From Serinicoccus profundi (GTDB lineage: Bacteria > Actinomycetota > Actinomycetes > Actinomycetales > Dermatophilaceae): a stretch of DNA of 64,000 nt. The position numbers were made by a program, and so were the translations under genes. The notes beneath the pieces were generated by a model that worked only from the letters and a program-made list of their open reading frames with translations, made no database searches and was not told where the DNA came from. The stretch covers positions 3,162,001 through 3,226,000 of the forward strand of contig NZ_CP042862.1 of assembly GCF_008001015.1 (NCBI RefSeq). Reading direction: 5' to 3'. Below are positions 9,004 to 16,670 of the stretch, in pieces. The stretch's first letter is position 1. Every line of letters begins with the position of its first letter.

Positions 9004-9843
9004 TCAGTGGCTGGTGCCGGACTTCCAGTAGCCGCAGAAGCTGATCTGCGCCTTGGGTATGCCGTGACGCACCCAGTGGCGACGCGCGGAGGTCGCGAGG
9101 TCGGACTCGCCGGCGACCCAGGCATACACCTCGCCCTCGGGCACCGGGACGGTCGCGAGCTCGGCCAGCGCAGCGGTGCCGGGGCGGCCGCCGGGCGCGC
9201 CGCGCACGACCCAGCGCACCTCGACCCCGTCCGGACCGCCGAGGTCGTGCCGGTCGTCGGGGTGCGGCACCTCCACCACGGCGACCCCCTGGGCCGCGCA
9301 GGGCAGGTCGCGCAGGATGCCGGCGAGCGCGGGGAGACCGGACTCGTCTGCGGCGAGCAGCACCTGCGCCTCCTCGGGGCCGGCGTAGATCGCGCCCTCG
9401 TCGATGATCGCGACCTCGTCGCCGACCGCGCAGGTCTGCGCCCAGGTCGAAGCCGGGCCGCAGGTGCCCTCCTCCGGGCTGCCGTGGACGACGAGATCGA
9501 CGTCGATCTCCGGGCCCTCGCCGTGGATCCCGGTCTCACGGTAGGCACGGATGGTGTAGTTGCGGATGATCGGCCGCTCGTCGGCCGGGACGAGCATGAA
9601 GCGGGCGTAGCTCGCCGTGGTGAGCGCCTGCGGGACGTGCCGCAACGAGTCGATCCCGCCGGTGGGCAGGAAGAGCCGGAACCACTGGTCGAAGCCCATC
9701 GGCGTGAGGTCGGCGATCTCCCCTCCGCCCAGCGTCACCCGCGCGAGCGAGGGCAGCGGCCGGGAGCGGTGGAGCACCTGCACCCGCAGCGGACGGGCGT
9801 CCACCGGCTTGCGTCGGGCGACCTGTGCGGTTCTGCGGCCCAT
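9004..9843 (-). CDS. Siderophore-interacting protein (FAD-dependent ferric reductase)
   Basis: A 279-residue cytosolic flavoprotein of the ViuB/SIP family that reduces iron bound to imported siderophores. The N-terminal FAD domain contains the conserved RNYTIRAYRE motif (RxYTxR flavin signature). The C-terminal half carries an NAD(P)H-binding fold, and WRYG-like VRHGIPKAQISFCGYW lies near the end. ATG at 9843 is chosen as the start of the conserved region. It is divergent from the siderophore ABC importer across an iron-box promoter. Confidence 0.9.
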   Translation of the reverse strand: MGRRTAQVARRKPVDARPLRVQVLHRSRPLPSLARVTLGGGEIADLTPMGFDQWFRLFLPTGGIDSLRHVPQALTTASYARFMLVPADERPIIRNYTIRAYRETGIHGEGPEIDVDLVVHGSPEEGTCGPASTWAQTCAVGDEVAIIDEGAIYAGPEEAQVLLAADESGLPALAGILRDLPCAAQGVAVVEVPHPDDRHDLGGPDGVEVRWVVRGAPGGRPGTAALAELATVPVPEGEVYAWVAGESDLATSARRHWVRHGIPKAQISFCGYWKSGTSH

Positions 9844-9899
9844 CAGCGGATCCCCTTGCTCCACGTCGAATTGGTACACACAGGTGCATCGTATATATA

Positions 9900-9918
9900 T
9901 GAGGCCTGCCTTACCTAA
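9900..9918. promoter_or_regulatory. DtxR/IdeR-type iron box in the divergent siderophore promoter
   Basis: Read on the minus strand, this 19-mer matches the classical DtxR consensus TTAGGTTAGGCTAACCTAA at 14 of 19 positions by my alignment. A second half-site-like GACCTAAGG follows at 9921-9929. An AT-rich TATATATAT run at 9892-9900 stands out in this GC-rich DNA and is a likely -10 region. Repression by an iron-loaded DtxR/IdeR protein of both flanking genes is the expected role. Confidence 0.7.
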
Positions 9919-9935
9919 CTGACCTAAGGAGACCC

Positions 9936-10985
9936 ATGAGTACCTCTCGGACGACGAGCGTCGGCCTCGCGCTGACCACCGCACTCGTCCTCGCCGCGTG
10001 CGGCGGCGGCGCCTCGACGGGAGAGGGCGAGGACACCGAGGCCGGGTCCGCCGCCCCCGAGGCCGACGCGGGTGCCTTCCCCGTCACCGTGAGCCACGCC
10101 TTCGGTGAGACGACCATCGAGGAGCAGCCCGAGCGGGTCGCCACCGTCGCCTGGTCCAACCACGAGGTGCCCCTGGCCCTGGGCGTCGTGCCCGTCGGCA
10201 TGAGCGAGGCCGCCTGGGGCGACGACGACGGCGACGGGGTCCTCCCGTGGGTCGAGGACCGCCTCACCGAGCTCGACGCAGAGACCCCGGTGCTCTTCGA
10301 CGAGGCGGACGGCATCGACTTCGAGGCCGTCGCCGACACCGAGCCCGACGTCATCCTCGCGGCCTACTCCGGCCTGACGCAGGAGGAGTACGACACGCTC
10401 AGCCAGATCGCCCCCGTCGTCGCCTACCCCGAGACGGCGTGGAACACGAGCATGGCCGACATGATCTCGCTCAACAGCCAGGCCCTCGGGCTGGCCGAGG
10501 AGGGCGAGCAGCTCAACGCCGAGCTGGAGCAGCAGATCGCGGACGCGGCGGCGGAGCACCCCGAGCTCGAGGGGACCAACGCGATGTTCGCCTACCTCGA
10601 CCCCAACGACCTCAGCCAGGTCGGCTTCTACACCACGGCCGACCCGCGGGCGATGTTCCTCGAGCAGCTCGGCACGGGCGTGCCGACGACGGTCGAGGAG
10701 ATCTCCGGCAGCAGCGAGGCGTTCTACGAGACCGTCAGCGCCGAGGAGAGCGACTCCTTCGACGACGTCGAGCTCATCGTCACCTACGGCACCGAGGAGA
10801 CCCTTGAGGCCATCCAGGACGACCCGCTGCTCTCGGCCATCCCGGCCGTGGAGAACGGCGCCGTCGTCGTGCTCGAGGACAACACCCCGCTCGCGGCGTC
10901 CACGAACCCCTCGCCGCTGTCGATCGAGTGGGGCCTGAGCGACTACCTCGGGCTCCTCGACGACGCGGTCGCCCAGGCGCAATGA
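9936..10985 (+). CDS. Iron-siderophore ABC transporter substrate-binding lipoprotein
   Basis: A 349-residue lipoprotein with a lipobox (LVLAAC, Cys about residue 22) that delivers ferric siderophore to a FecCD-type permease. The class III (FepB/FhuD-like) binding-protein fold is indicated by the conserved RVATVAWSNHEVPLALGVVP and TEPDVILAAYSG segments. AAGGAG precedes the start. The gene ends in an ATGA overlap with the first permease gene, so the four genes to 13895 form one transcript. The iron box upstream predicts induction by iron limitation. Confidence 0.92.
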   Translation: MSTSRTTSVGLALTTALVLAACGGGASTGEGEDTEAGSAAPEADAGAFPVTVSHAFGETTIEEQPERVATVAWSNHEVPLALGVVPVGMSEAAWGDDDGDGVLPWVEDRLTELDAETPVLFDEADGIDFEAVADTEPDVILAAYSGLTQEEYDTLSQIAPVVAYPETAWNTSMADMISLNSQALGLAEEGEQLNAELEQQIADAAAEHPELEGTNAMFAYLDPNDLSQVGFYTTADPRAMFLEQLGTGVPTTVEEISGSSEAFYETVSAEESDSFDDVELIVTYGTEETLEAIQDDPLLSAIPAVENGAVVVLEDNTPLAASTNPSPLSIEWGLSDYLGLLDDAVAQAQ

Positions 10986-12028
10986 CGCTGACCCTGGCAC
11001 CGGTGACACCGCCGCCGACCGCCCCCCGGCGGTCGGCGGCGGTCAGCCGTGCCGGGCTCCTGCTGCTCGCCCTCGTCGCGCTCGTCGCGGCCGGGCTGCT
11101 CTCGGTCACCTTCGGCGCCCGCGACATCGCCCTCGGCGACCTCGTCGCCGCCCTGACCGGCTCGGAGGCCAACGTCTCCCAGGCCGCGGTGCGTCAACGC
11201 ATACCCCGGACGATCCTGGCCATGCTCGTCGGCGCGGCGCTCGGTCTGGCCGGCGCGGTCATGCAGGGCGTCACCCGCAACCCGCTGGCCGACCCGGGCA
11301 TCCTCGGCGTCACCACCGGCGCCTCTCTGGCCGTCGTCAGCGGCATCGCGTTCTTCGGCCTCGCCTCCCCGACCGGCTTCATCTGGGTCGCGATCATCGG
11401 CGCCGGTCTCGCCGCCTCCTTCGTGTATGCCGTGGGCTCGCTCGGGCGCGGCGGCGCCACCCCGCTCAAGCTGGCGCTCGCGGGAGCCGCGATCTCGTCG
11501 GCCTTCAGCTCGCTCATCAGCGCCGTCCTGCTCCCCCGGATCGACGTCATGGACTCCTTCCGCTTCTGGCAGATCGGCGGTGTCGGCGGGGCGAGCATCG
11601 ACAAGATCGTCACGGTCGCGCCCTTCCTCCTCGTCGGGGCGCTGCTGTGCGTCGGGACGGCTCGCGGCCTCAACTCCCTCGCCCTCGGCGACGACCTCGC
11701 GGCCGGGCTCGGCGAGCACGTCGGCCTCACCCGGGCGACCGCGGCCATCGGCGCGGTGATGCTGTGCGCCGCGGCGACCGCCGTCGCCGGACCCATCGGC
11801 TTCGTCGGCCTGGTGGTGCCGCATACCTGCCGGTTGCTCGTCGGAAGCGACCACCGCTGGCTGCTGCCGGCCTCGGTCGTCACCGGCGCGATCCTGCTCA
11901 CCCTCGCCGATGTCATCGGACGGGTCGTCGCCCGGCCGAGCGAGGTCGACGTCGGCATCGTCACCGCCCTCGTCGGGGCGCCGGTCTTCATCCTCATCGT
12001 GCGCCGCATGCGGGCGAGGGCGCTGTGA
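10982..12028 (+). CDS. Iron-siderophore ABC transporter permease (FecCD family)
   Basis: A 348-residue permease with about ten membrane helices of the FecCD/BtuC family. The signatures VRQRIPRTILAMLVGAALGLAG and QGVTRNPLADPGILGVTTGA are clear. GPIGFVGLVVPH, a cytoplasmic segment that contacts the ATPase, lies near the C terminus. It overlaps the binding-protein gene upstream (ATGA) and the second permease downstream (GTGA), and should heterodimerise with that second permease. Confidence 0.93.
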   Translation: MTLTLAPVTPPPTAPRRSAAVSRAGLLLLALVALVAAGLLSVTFGARDIALGDLVAALTGSEANVSQAAVRQRIPRTILAMLVGAALGLAGAVMQGVTRNPLADPGILGVTTGASLAVVSGIAFFGLASPTGFIWVAIIGAGLAASFVYAVGSLGRGGATPLKLALAGAAISSAFSSLISAVLLPRIDVMDSFRFWQIGGVGGASIDKIVTVAPFLLVGALLCVGTARGLNSLALGDDLAAGLGEHVGLTRATAAIGAVMLCAAATAVAGPIGFVGLVVPHTCRLLVGSDHRWLLPASVVTGAILLTLADVIGRVVARPSEVDVGIVTALVGAPVFILIVRRMRARAL

Positions 12029-13062
12029 GCGCCACGACCACCCTCGAGGCTCTGCGGGCCGGCCGGCGCAGCCGTGGCGCGCACCGGCGGCGGACCGTCA
12101 TAGCACTGGCCACCGTCGTCGCGGCGCTCTTCGCGGTGAGCCTCATGGTGGGGCAGACGTTCTACGGCCCGGGCGAGGTGCTCGGCGTCCTCCTCGGGCA
12201 GGACGTGCCGGGCGCCTCCTTCACCGTGGGGACGCTGCGGCTGCCGCGGGCGGTGCTGGCGCTGGCCGCCGGGGCGGCGCTCGGGGCGGCCGGGGTGACC
12301 TTCCAGACGATGCTGCGCAACCCGCTCGCCTCCCCCGACATCATCGGGATCAGCGCCGGCGCCAGCGCGGCCGCCGTCATCGGGCTCGTCGTGCTGCACC
12401 TCGACGAGGCCGTCGTCTCCGGCCTGGCGATCCTGGCGGCGCTGGCGACGGCGACCGTGATCTACCTGCTGGCCTACCGCGACGGCGTGCTCGGCACCCG
12501 GCTCATCCTCATCGGCATCGGCATCTCGGCGATGCTCGACTCGGTCGTGTCCTACGTCATCGTGCGGGCCGCGACGTGGGACCTGCAGACCGCGATGCGG
12601 TGGCTGACCGGCAGCGTCAACGGCGCCTCCTGGACGACCGTGCTGCCCCTGGTCGTGGCCTGCCTGGTGCTCCTGCCGGTCCTCGTGGCCCAGTCGCGCG
12701 GGCTCTCGCTCATGCAGCACGGCGACGACACGGCCGCGGCGCTGGGGGTGCGGGTGGAGCGGACCCGCTTCACCGTCATCGCGGTCGCCGTGACCCTCAT
12801 CGCCTTCGCGACCGCCGCGGCCGGTCCCATCGCCTTCGTGGCCTTCCTCTCCGGGCCGATCGCGGCCCGGATCGCCGGGTCGGGCGGGTCTCTCGTCGTG
12901 CCCTCGGCGCTGGTCGGCTCGCTCCTCGTGCTGGCCGCCGACCTCGTCGGCCAGCACGCCTTCGGCACCCGCTACCCGGTCGGCGCCGTGACCGGGGCGC
13001 TGGGCGCGCCCTATCTCGTCTACCTGCTCATCCGCACCAACCGTTCAGGAGGGTCGCTGTGA
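12025..13062 (+). CDS. Second iron-siderophore ABC transporter permease (FecCD family)
   Basis: A 345-residue FecCD-type permease. Family motifs are LRLPRAVLALAAGAALGAAG, TMLRNPLASPDIIGISAGAS and AGPIAFVAFLSGPIA. The GTG at 12025 gives a GTGA overlap with the first permease and removes a long out-of-family N-terminal extension. It probably pairs with the preceding permease to form the membrane channel of the ferric-siderophore importer. Confidence 0.92.
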   Translation: MSATTTLEALRAGRRSRGAHRRRTVIALATVVAALFAVSLMVGQTFYGPGEVLGVLLGQDVPGASFTVGTLRLPRAVLALAAGAALGAAGVTFQTMLRNPLASPDIIGISAGASAAAVIGLVVLHLDEAVVSGLAILAALATATVIYLLAYRDGVLGTRLILIGIGISAMLDSVVSYVIVRAATWDLQTAMRWLTGSVNGASWTTVLPLVVACLVLLPVLVAQSRGLSLMQHGDDTAAALGVRVERTRFTVIAVAVTLIAFATAAAGPIAFVAFLSGPIAARIAGSGGSLVVPSALVGSLLVLAADLVGQHAFGTRYPVGAVTGALGAPYLVYLLIRTNRSGGSL

Positions 13063-13895
13063 CCGACTCGCACACGCTGCGCGCCGAGGGCGTACGGCTG
13101 GGGTATGCCGACCGCACCGTCGTCGAGGACCTCGACCTGGGCATCGAGCCGGGGCGGATCACCGCGATCGTCGGCGCCAACGCGTGCGGCAAGTCCACCG
13201 TGCTGCGGGCCCTGTCGCGGCTGCTGCGGCCCGGCGCCGGGCAGGTCGTGCTCGACGGCGCCGACATCCACCGCCAGCCCACCAAGGTGGTGGCCCGCAC
13301 GCTGGGGCTGCTGCCGCAGTCGCCGACGGCGCCGGAGGGGATCGCGGTCGGGGACCTCGTGGCCCGCGGCCGCAGCCCGCACCAGCGGATGCTCAGCCGG
13401 TGGAGCGCCGCCGACGACCTCGCCGTGGCGCAGGCGCTGGAGCTGACGGGGACCGGTGACCTGGTGGACCGCGCGGTCGACGAGCTCTCCGGCGGTCAGC
13501 GCCAGCGGGTCTGGATCGCCATGGCCCTCGCGCAGCAGACCGACATCCTGCTCCTCGACGAGCCGACGACCTTCCTCGACATCAGCCACCAGGTCGAGGT
13601 CCTCGACCTGCTCACCGACCTCAACGCCACGCGGGGCACCACGGTGGTCATGGTCCTGCACGACCTCAACCTCGCGGCGCGGTATGCCGACCGCCTCGTC
13701 GCGATGGCCGGCGGCCGGGTCGTGGCCTCCGGGGCGCCGCAGGACGTCCTCACCGCCGAGGTGGTGGACGCCGTCTTCGGGATGCCGAGCCAGGTCATTC
13801 CCGACCCGGTGTCCGGCAAGCCGATGATCCTGCCCATCGGCCGCCACCACACCGCGGTCGGCGTCGACGTGCGTGGTGGCTCCGGGACGCTCTGA
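13059..13895 (+). CDS. Iron-siderophore ABC transporter ATP-binding protein
   Basis: A 278-residue FepC/FecE-type ATPase. Walker A is GANACGKST (Ala replaces the usual Gly at one position), the Q-loop is LLPQSP, the ABC signature LSGGQRQR, Walker B ILLLDEPTTFLD, and the switch His is in VLHDLN. The GTG at 13059 has AGGAGG upstream and overlaps the second permease (GTGA). The last seven codons (RGGSGTL) and the stop lie within the first copy of a 47-bp palindromic repeat, so the C terminus has been rewritten by the element. Confidence 0.93.
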   Translation: MTDSHTLRAEGVRLGYADRTVVEDLDLGIEPGRITAIVGANACGKSTVLRALSRLLRPGAGQVVLDGADIHRQPTKVVARTLGLLPQSPTAPEGIAVGDLVARGRSPHQRMLSRWSAADDLAVAQALELTGTGDLVDRAVDELSGGQRQRVWIAMALAQQTDILLLDEPTTFLDISHQVEVLDLLTDLNATRGTTVVMVLHDLNLAARYADRLVAMAGGRVVASGAPQDVLTAEVVDAVFGMPSQVIPDPVSGKPMILPIGRHHTAVGVDVRGGSGTL

Positions 13896-14158
13896 CGACA
13901 CGCGCCCACCACGCTCCCCAGGTGGCCGCGGACCGTCGGCCTGAGGAGCTGGCGGTGACCAGCCCTCCCCTGGTGGCCGAGGTCCGTGGTGGCTCCGGGT
14001 CGCCCTGACGACCCACGCCCACCACACACCCGCGCTGACTGTCGGGGACCGTGGTGGCTCCGGGTCGCCCTGACGACACACACCCACCACATACGCACGC
14101 TGGCTGTCGGGGACCGTGGTGGCCCCACGTCGCCCTGAGGGCCCACACCCACCACACG
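13869..14158. repeat. Array B: four copies of the 47-bp palindromic element
   Basis: Copies lie at about 13869-13914, 13982-14028, 14047-14093 and 14112-14158; the last three have a 65-bp period. They keep the outer GTGGTGG/CCACCAC pair and most of the inner GGTCGC/CGACC pair. Copy 1 supplies the ABC ATPase C-terminal codons. The gap 13896-14226 otherwise contains only unassigned GC-rich DNA, followed by the IS left end. Before the IS inserted, this array would have faced the plus-strand gene at 15831. Confidence 0.85.
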
Positions 14159-14216
14159 ACGGCGGGGCAGGGCCGTCGATGAGCACTTCCGTCTGACGAG
14201 CCCCCGGGGTCCACCC

Positions 14217-14226
14217 CGCCTAACCC
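14217..14226. repeat. Left copy of the IS target-site duplication
   Basis: CGCCTAACCC directly abuts the left inverted repeat. The identical decamer follows the right inverted repeat at 15742-15751. Ten-base duplications fall in the range typical of the IS4 family. Confidence 0.9.
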
Positions 14227-14239
14227 CAATGCCGCGCAG

Positions 14240-15652
14240 TTAGCCGTCGTGGTTGGTGTCAAGGACGGTGAGCAGGTGTGTCGTGATCGTGGTCTGGTAG
14301 TTGTTCCGGTCGACGGTCCCTTTGGCGCGGTGCTTTGAGATGGCGCGTTTGGTGACTCTGGGGCTTGAGCGTGATCGGCGGGCGGGCATGAGGCCGTCCA
14401 GGACCGCTGCCCCGATGCGCCCGGTCAGGTCGGTGCCGCTCTGGGTGAGGATGCTCGCCGCGTTGTGGATGCTGTCGCGGGCGGCGGTCAGGGCGATGGT
14501 GAGGCTGAGCCGGTCGGGCGCGACGCCGCCGGCGGTGCTCAGGGCGGTGTCGGCGATCGCGGTTCGTAGTGCCTGGTGGACGATCAGGACGGCGTAGACC
14601 TCCTGGGCGATGCCGGCGGGGGTGCGTGCGCGCAGGACCCGCCCATCCAGGATCCTCGCCTTGGCCTCTCGGTAGCTGGTCTCGATCTCCCACCGTTGGT
14701 GGTAGAGCTCCACGATCTCCATTGCCGGGTGCAGGAGGGGGTCGGTCAGGGTCGTGACCAGGCGGTACCGGCCGGTGCGCTGCTCACCGCCCGAACCCAG
14801 GTCCACGGTGATCCGGGCGTCGATGACACGCACCCGCAGCTGGCCGAGGGCCACGATCCGGGTGCCGTCGCCCAGGTGGGACAGGACCTGGAAGCGGCGG
14901 TCGTTCTTGCACCGGATGAGCAGGTCGGCGCCGGTGGCGGCGAACTGCTCCAGCAGTGCCGTGGCGGCGAAGTTGCGGTCACCGAGCAGGATCATGCCGG
15001 GTCGCAGGCAGCCGGCCAGGCGGGGGGCGTAGGTGGTCTCACCGACCAGGTAGGACCCGAAGACAGCGTCCAGGACGGTGCGTGAGCCGCACGCGATGAT
15101 GCTGACCAGCCTCAGCATCGGATACCCGGCCGGGGAGCCCGGACGGGCGGTCTGCCGGCCGAAGCCCGCCGCGTTGGCGGCGCTGTCCGGGACCGCCATC
15201 GTGGTCCCGTCGATCGCGCACACCAACAGGCCGTGCCAGCGCGGGGACCCGGCCGCCGGCCCACGAACCAGGTCGAACAGCTCGCGCAACGGGGCGACCC
15301 CGATGCGCCGAAAGGCCTGGGACAGCGCCGAGCTTCCCGGCGGCTTCACGCTCAGGCCCGCACCGCAGACCAAGCGTCGCAGCACCTGCTGGTAGCCGAC
15401 GTCGGCGAACAGCACCGCGGCCAGCAGGAGGTAGACGACCACCCTCGTGGGCAGGCGCCGCACCCGTTTCTGGGCCGCCCCCGCGGTCTCGATCGCCGCG
15501 TCGACCAGATCGACGGAGACGATCCGGGTCAGCTCGCCCAGATGACCTGCGGCGAAGGGGTCCACCGGCGCGAGCACCCGCGCAGAGATGACAGACTGGG
15601 ACGACAACGGAGCTCCATCGGTAGCGGGACGTCTTGCAGGACATCCCTTCAC
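14240..15652 (-). CDS. IS4-family DDE transposase
   Basis: A 470-residue transposase. An N-terminal DNA-binding region (about 30-130) precedes the catalytic core: first Asp in AIDGTTM (D148), second in LLGDRNF (D225), and Glu in the YREK signature (Y317-2-R320-3-E324-6-K331), which matches the IS4-family spacing exactly. The basic C terminus is rich in Arg and Lys. The start is a GTG at 15652. Its GGAG ribosome-binding sequence lies in one arm of a 16-bp inverted repeat, which could hold translation down. The gene is intact. Confidence 0.93.
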   Translation of the reverse strand: MKGCPARRPATDGAPLSSQSVISARVLAPVDPFAAGHLGELTRIVSVDLVDAAIETAGAAQKRVRRLPTRVVVYLLLAAVLFADVGYQQVLRRLVCGAGLSVKPPGSSALSQAFRRIGVAPLRELFDLVRGPAAGSPRWHGLLVCAIDGTTMAVPDSAANAAGFGRQTARPGSPAGYPMLRLVSIIACGSRTVLDAVFGSYLVGETTYAPRLAGCLRPGMILLGDRNFAATALLEQFAATGADLLIRCKNDRRFQVLSHLGDGTRIVALGQLRVRVIDARITVDLGSGGEQRTGRYRLVTTLTDPLLHPAMEIVELYHQRWEIETSYREAKARILDGRVLRARTPAGIAQEVYAVLIVHQALRTAIADTALSTAGGVAPDRLSLTIALTAARDSIHNAASILTQSGTDLTGRIGAAVLDGLMPARRSRSSPRVTKRAISKHRAKGTVDRNNYQTTITTHLLTVLDTNHDG

Positions 15653-15667
15653 TACCGGGGGAGCTCC
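15609..15667 (-). promoter_or_regulatory. Inverted repeat covering the transposase ribosome-binding site
   Basis: GGAGCTCCATCGGTAG (15609-15624) is the reverse complement of CTACCGGGGGAGCTCC (15652-15667) at 14 of 16 positions. In mRNA sense, the upstream arm holds the GGAG sequence and touches the GTG start. Folding would hide the start, a known strategy by which insertion sequences limit read-through expression of their transposase. Confidence 0.6.
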
Positions 15668-15741
15668 GTTGCTCTGCGCCCGACACGCCGACCAGCAGTC
15701 ACACTTGCAACACCAGCCACACCACTAACTGCGCGGCATTG

Positions 15742-15751
15742 CGCCTAACCC
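15742..15751. repeat. Right copy of the IS target-site duplication
   Basis: CGCCTAACCC, identical to 14217-14226, directly follows the right inverted repeat. Confidence 0.9.
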
Positions 15752-15805
15752 CCCGAACTGGGACGCTTCGCCGGCTGCTTGCTGGCGGGACGCGCTGCAC
15801 CAGCT

Positions 15806-15840
15806 CGCTCGGCATGCCAAGATCCCTGGCATGCCGAGCG
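15806..15840. promoter_or_regulatory. Perfect 14-bp inverted repeat spanning a start codon
   Basis: CGCTCGGCATGCCA (15806-15819) and TGGCATGCCGAGCG (15827-15840) are perfect inverted repeats with a 7-base spacer. The ATG of the next gene (15831) lies in the right arm. It could be a protein operator or an mRNA hairpin that hides the start. Confidence 0.6.
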
Positions 15841-16280
15841 TCCGGATCCTGCCGCCGCGACGTACCTCGTGGGGCCAGACGGTCCTGTGGGCGCTGCAGG
15901 TGGTGGTGTGGCTGATCCAGGCGGCTCAGCGGTGGGGTGACGGCGGGGCCTGGGCAGCCGTCTCGGTCGCCTTCCTCCTCCTGTCGGTCGTGATGCTCAT
16001 CCTGGCGCTGACCGGGAGGATGACCAGGATGCTGACCGTGCGAGCCGACGCCGAGGGCCTGCACCGCAGCCGGCTGAACGGCCGGCGGTTCACCCCGTGG
16101 GGCGAGGTCGCCCGAATCCGGCCCGCTCCCGCCCGCCCCCTCCGCAGGCACCAGGAGACGACCACACGCCTCGAGATCCGGGCCCACGACGGCAGGACCC
16201 TGGCCGCAGGCAGGTTGCTCACGGAGCCCGAGGTGGCGCAGCTGCATACCTGGCACCACCAGGCATCGCACCCCGGCTGA
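15831..16280 (+). CDS. Hypothetical membrane protein with PH-like cytosolic part
   Basis: A 149-residue protein with two predicted membrane helices (about residues 18-35 and 42-62). A small domain follows whose LTVRADAEGLHRSRLNGRRFTPWGEVARI stretch resembles the PH-like DUF2581/YdbT type of actinobacterial membrane proteins; that assignment is tentative. Its last residues (HQASHPG) and stop are encoded by the first unit of a 27-bp tandem repeat. The start codon lies within a perfect inverted repeat. Confidence 0.65.
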   Translation: MPSVRILPPRRTSWGQTVLWALQVVVWLIQAAQRWGDGGAWAAVSVAFLLLSVVMLILALTGRMTRMLTVRADAEGLHRSRLNGRRFTPWGEVARIRPAPARPLRRHQETTTRLEIRAHDGRTLAAGRLLTEPEVAQLHTWHHQASHPG

Positions 16281-16337
16281 GTCCACCAGGTATCGCACCC
16301 CGGCTGAGTCCACCAGGCATCGCACCCCGACCGAGCC
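16257..16337. repeat. 27-bp tandem repeat, three units
   Basis: Units at 16257-16283, 16284-16310 and 16311-16337 begin CACCAGGCATCGCACCCC. The first two are almost identical and the third diverges at its 3' end. The first unit contains the stop codon of the upstream gene. Confidence 0.85.
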
Positions 16338-16404
16338 GAGAGCCCTCGCCCAGGCAGGCTTCTCGGACTCGGCGGGCGGGCGGGTCCCGCCGCCTGTCAC
16401 CGGG

Positions 16405-16581
16405 GACCGTGGTGGCTCCGGGTCGCTCTGACGGCCCACACCCACCACACACCTGCGCTGGTCATCGGGGACCGTGGTGGCTCCGGGTCGCTCTGACGAC
16501 CCACACCCACCACACACCTGCACTGGTCATCGAGGACCGTGGTGGCTCTGGGTGGCCCTGACGACCCACACCCACCACGCA
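16405..16581. repeat. Array C: three copies of the 47-bp palindromic element, 65-bp period
   Basis: Copies lie at 16405-16451, 16470-16516 and 16535-16581, separated by 18-base linkers that resemble GCGCTGGTCATCGGG. The array sits between the convergent ends of the small membrane protein gene and the MmpL exporter gene. Apart from this and the 27-bp repeat, the 390-base gap 16281-16670 has no visible gene. Confidence 0.87.
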
Positions 16582-16670
16582 CCACGCCAGCAGGGGCGCG
16601 CCACCGAGACCGCCGGCCCCTCCGGAGCTGCCCGCCAGGCCACCGATCAAGCAGCCTCCGCGGCCCCCGG

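Larger units (their letters stand above)
14227..15741 (-). mobile_element. IS4-family insertion sequence, intact, 1515 bp
   Basis: The element is bounded by perfect 17-bp terminal inverted repeats: CAATGCCGCGCAGTTAG at 14227-14243 and its reverse complement at 15725-15741. Both ends are flanked by the 10-bp duplication CGCCTAACCC. It encodes one transposase on the minus strand whose stop codon lies inside the left repeat. Perfect ends, an uninterrupted gene and identical duplications point to a recent and probably still active insertion. It landed beside repeat array B, outside any gene. Confidence 0.93.

Noticed and set aside
11647-12024. A long N-terminal extension on the second siderophore permease, and similar extensions on the ATPase
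   Set aside because: They overlap the upstream genes entirely and are Arg-rich; the GTGA-overlap starts at 12025 and 13059 match family length.
13982-16581. CRISPR arrays suggested by regular 47-bp repeats with 18-bp gaps
   Set aside because: The gaps are too short and nearly identical to each other, the repeats vary, and no cas genes are near.
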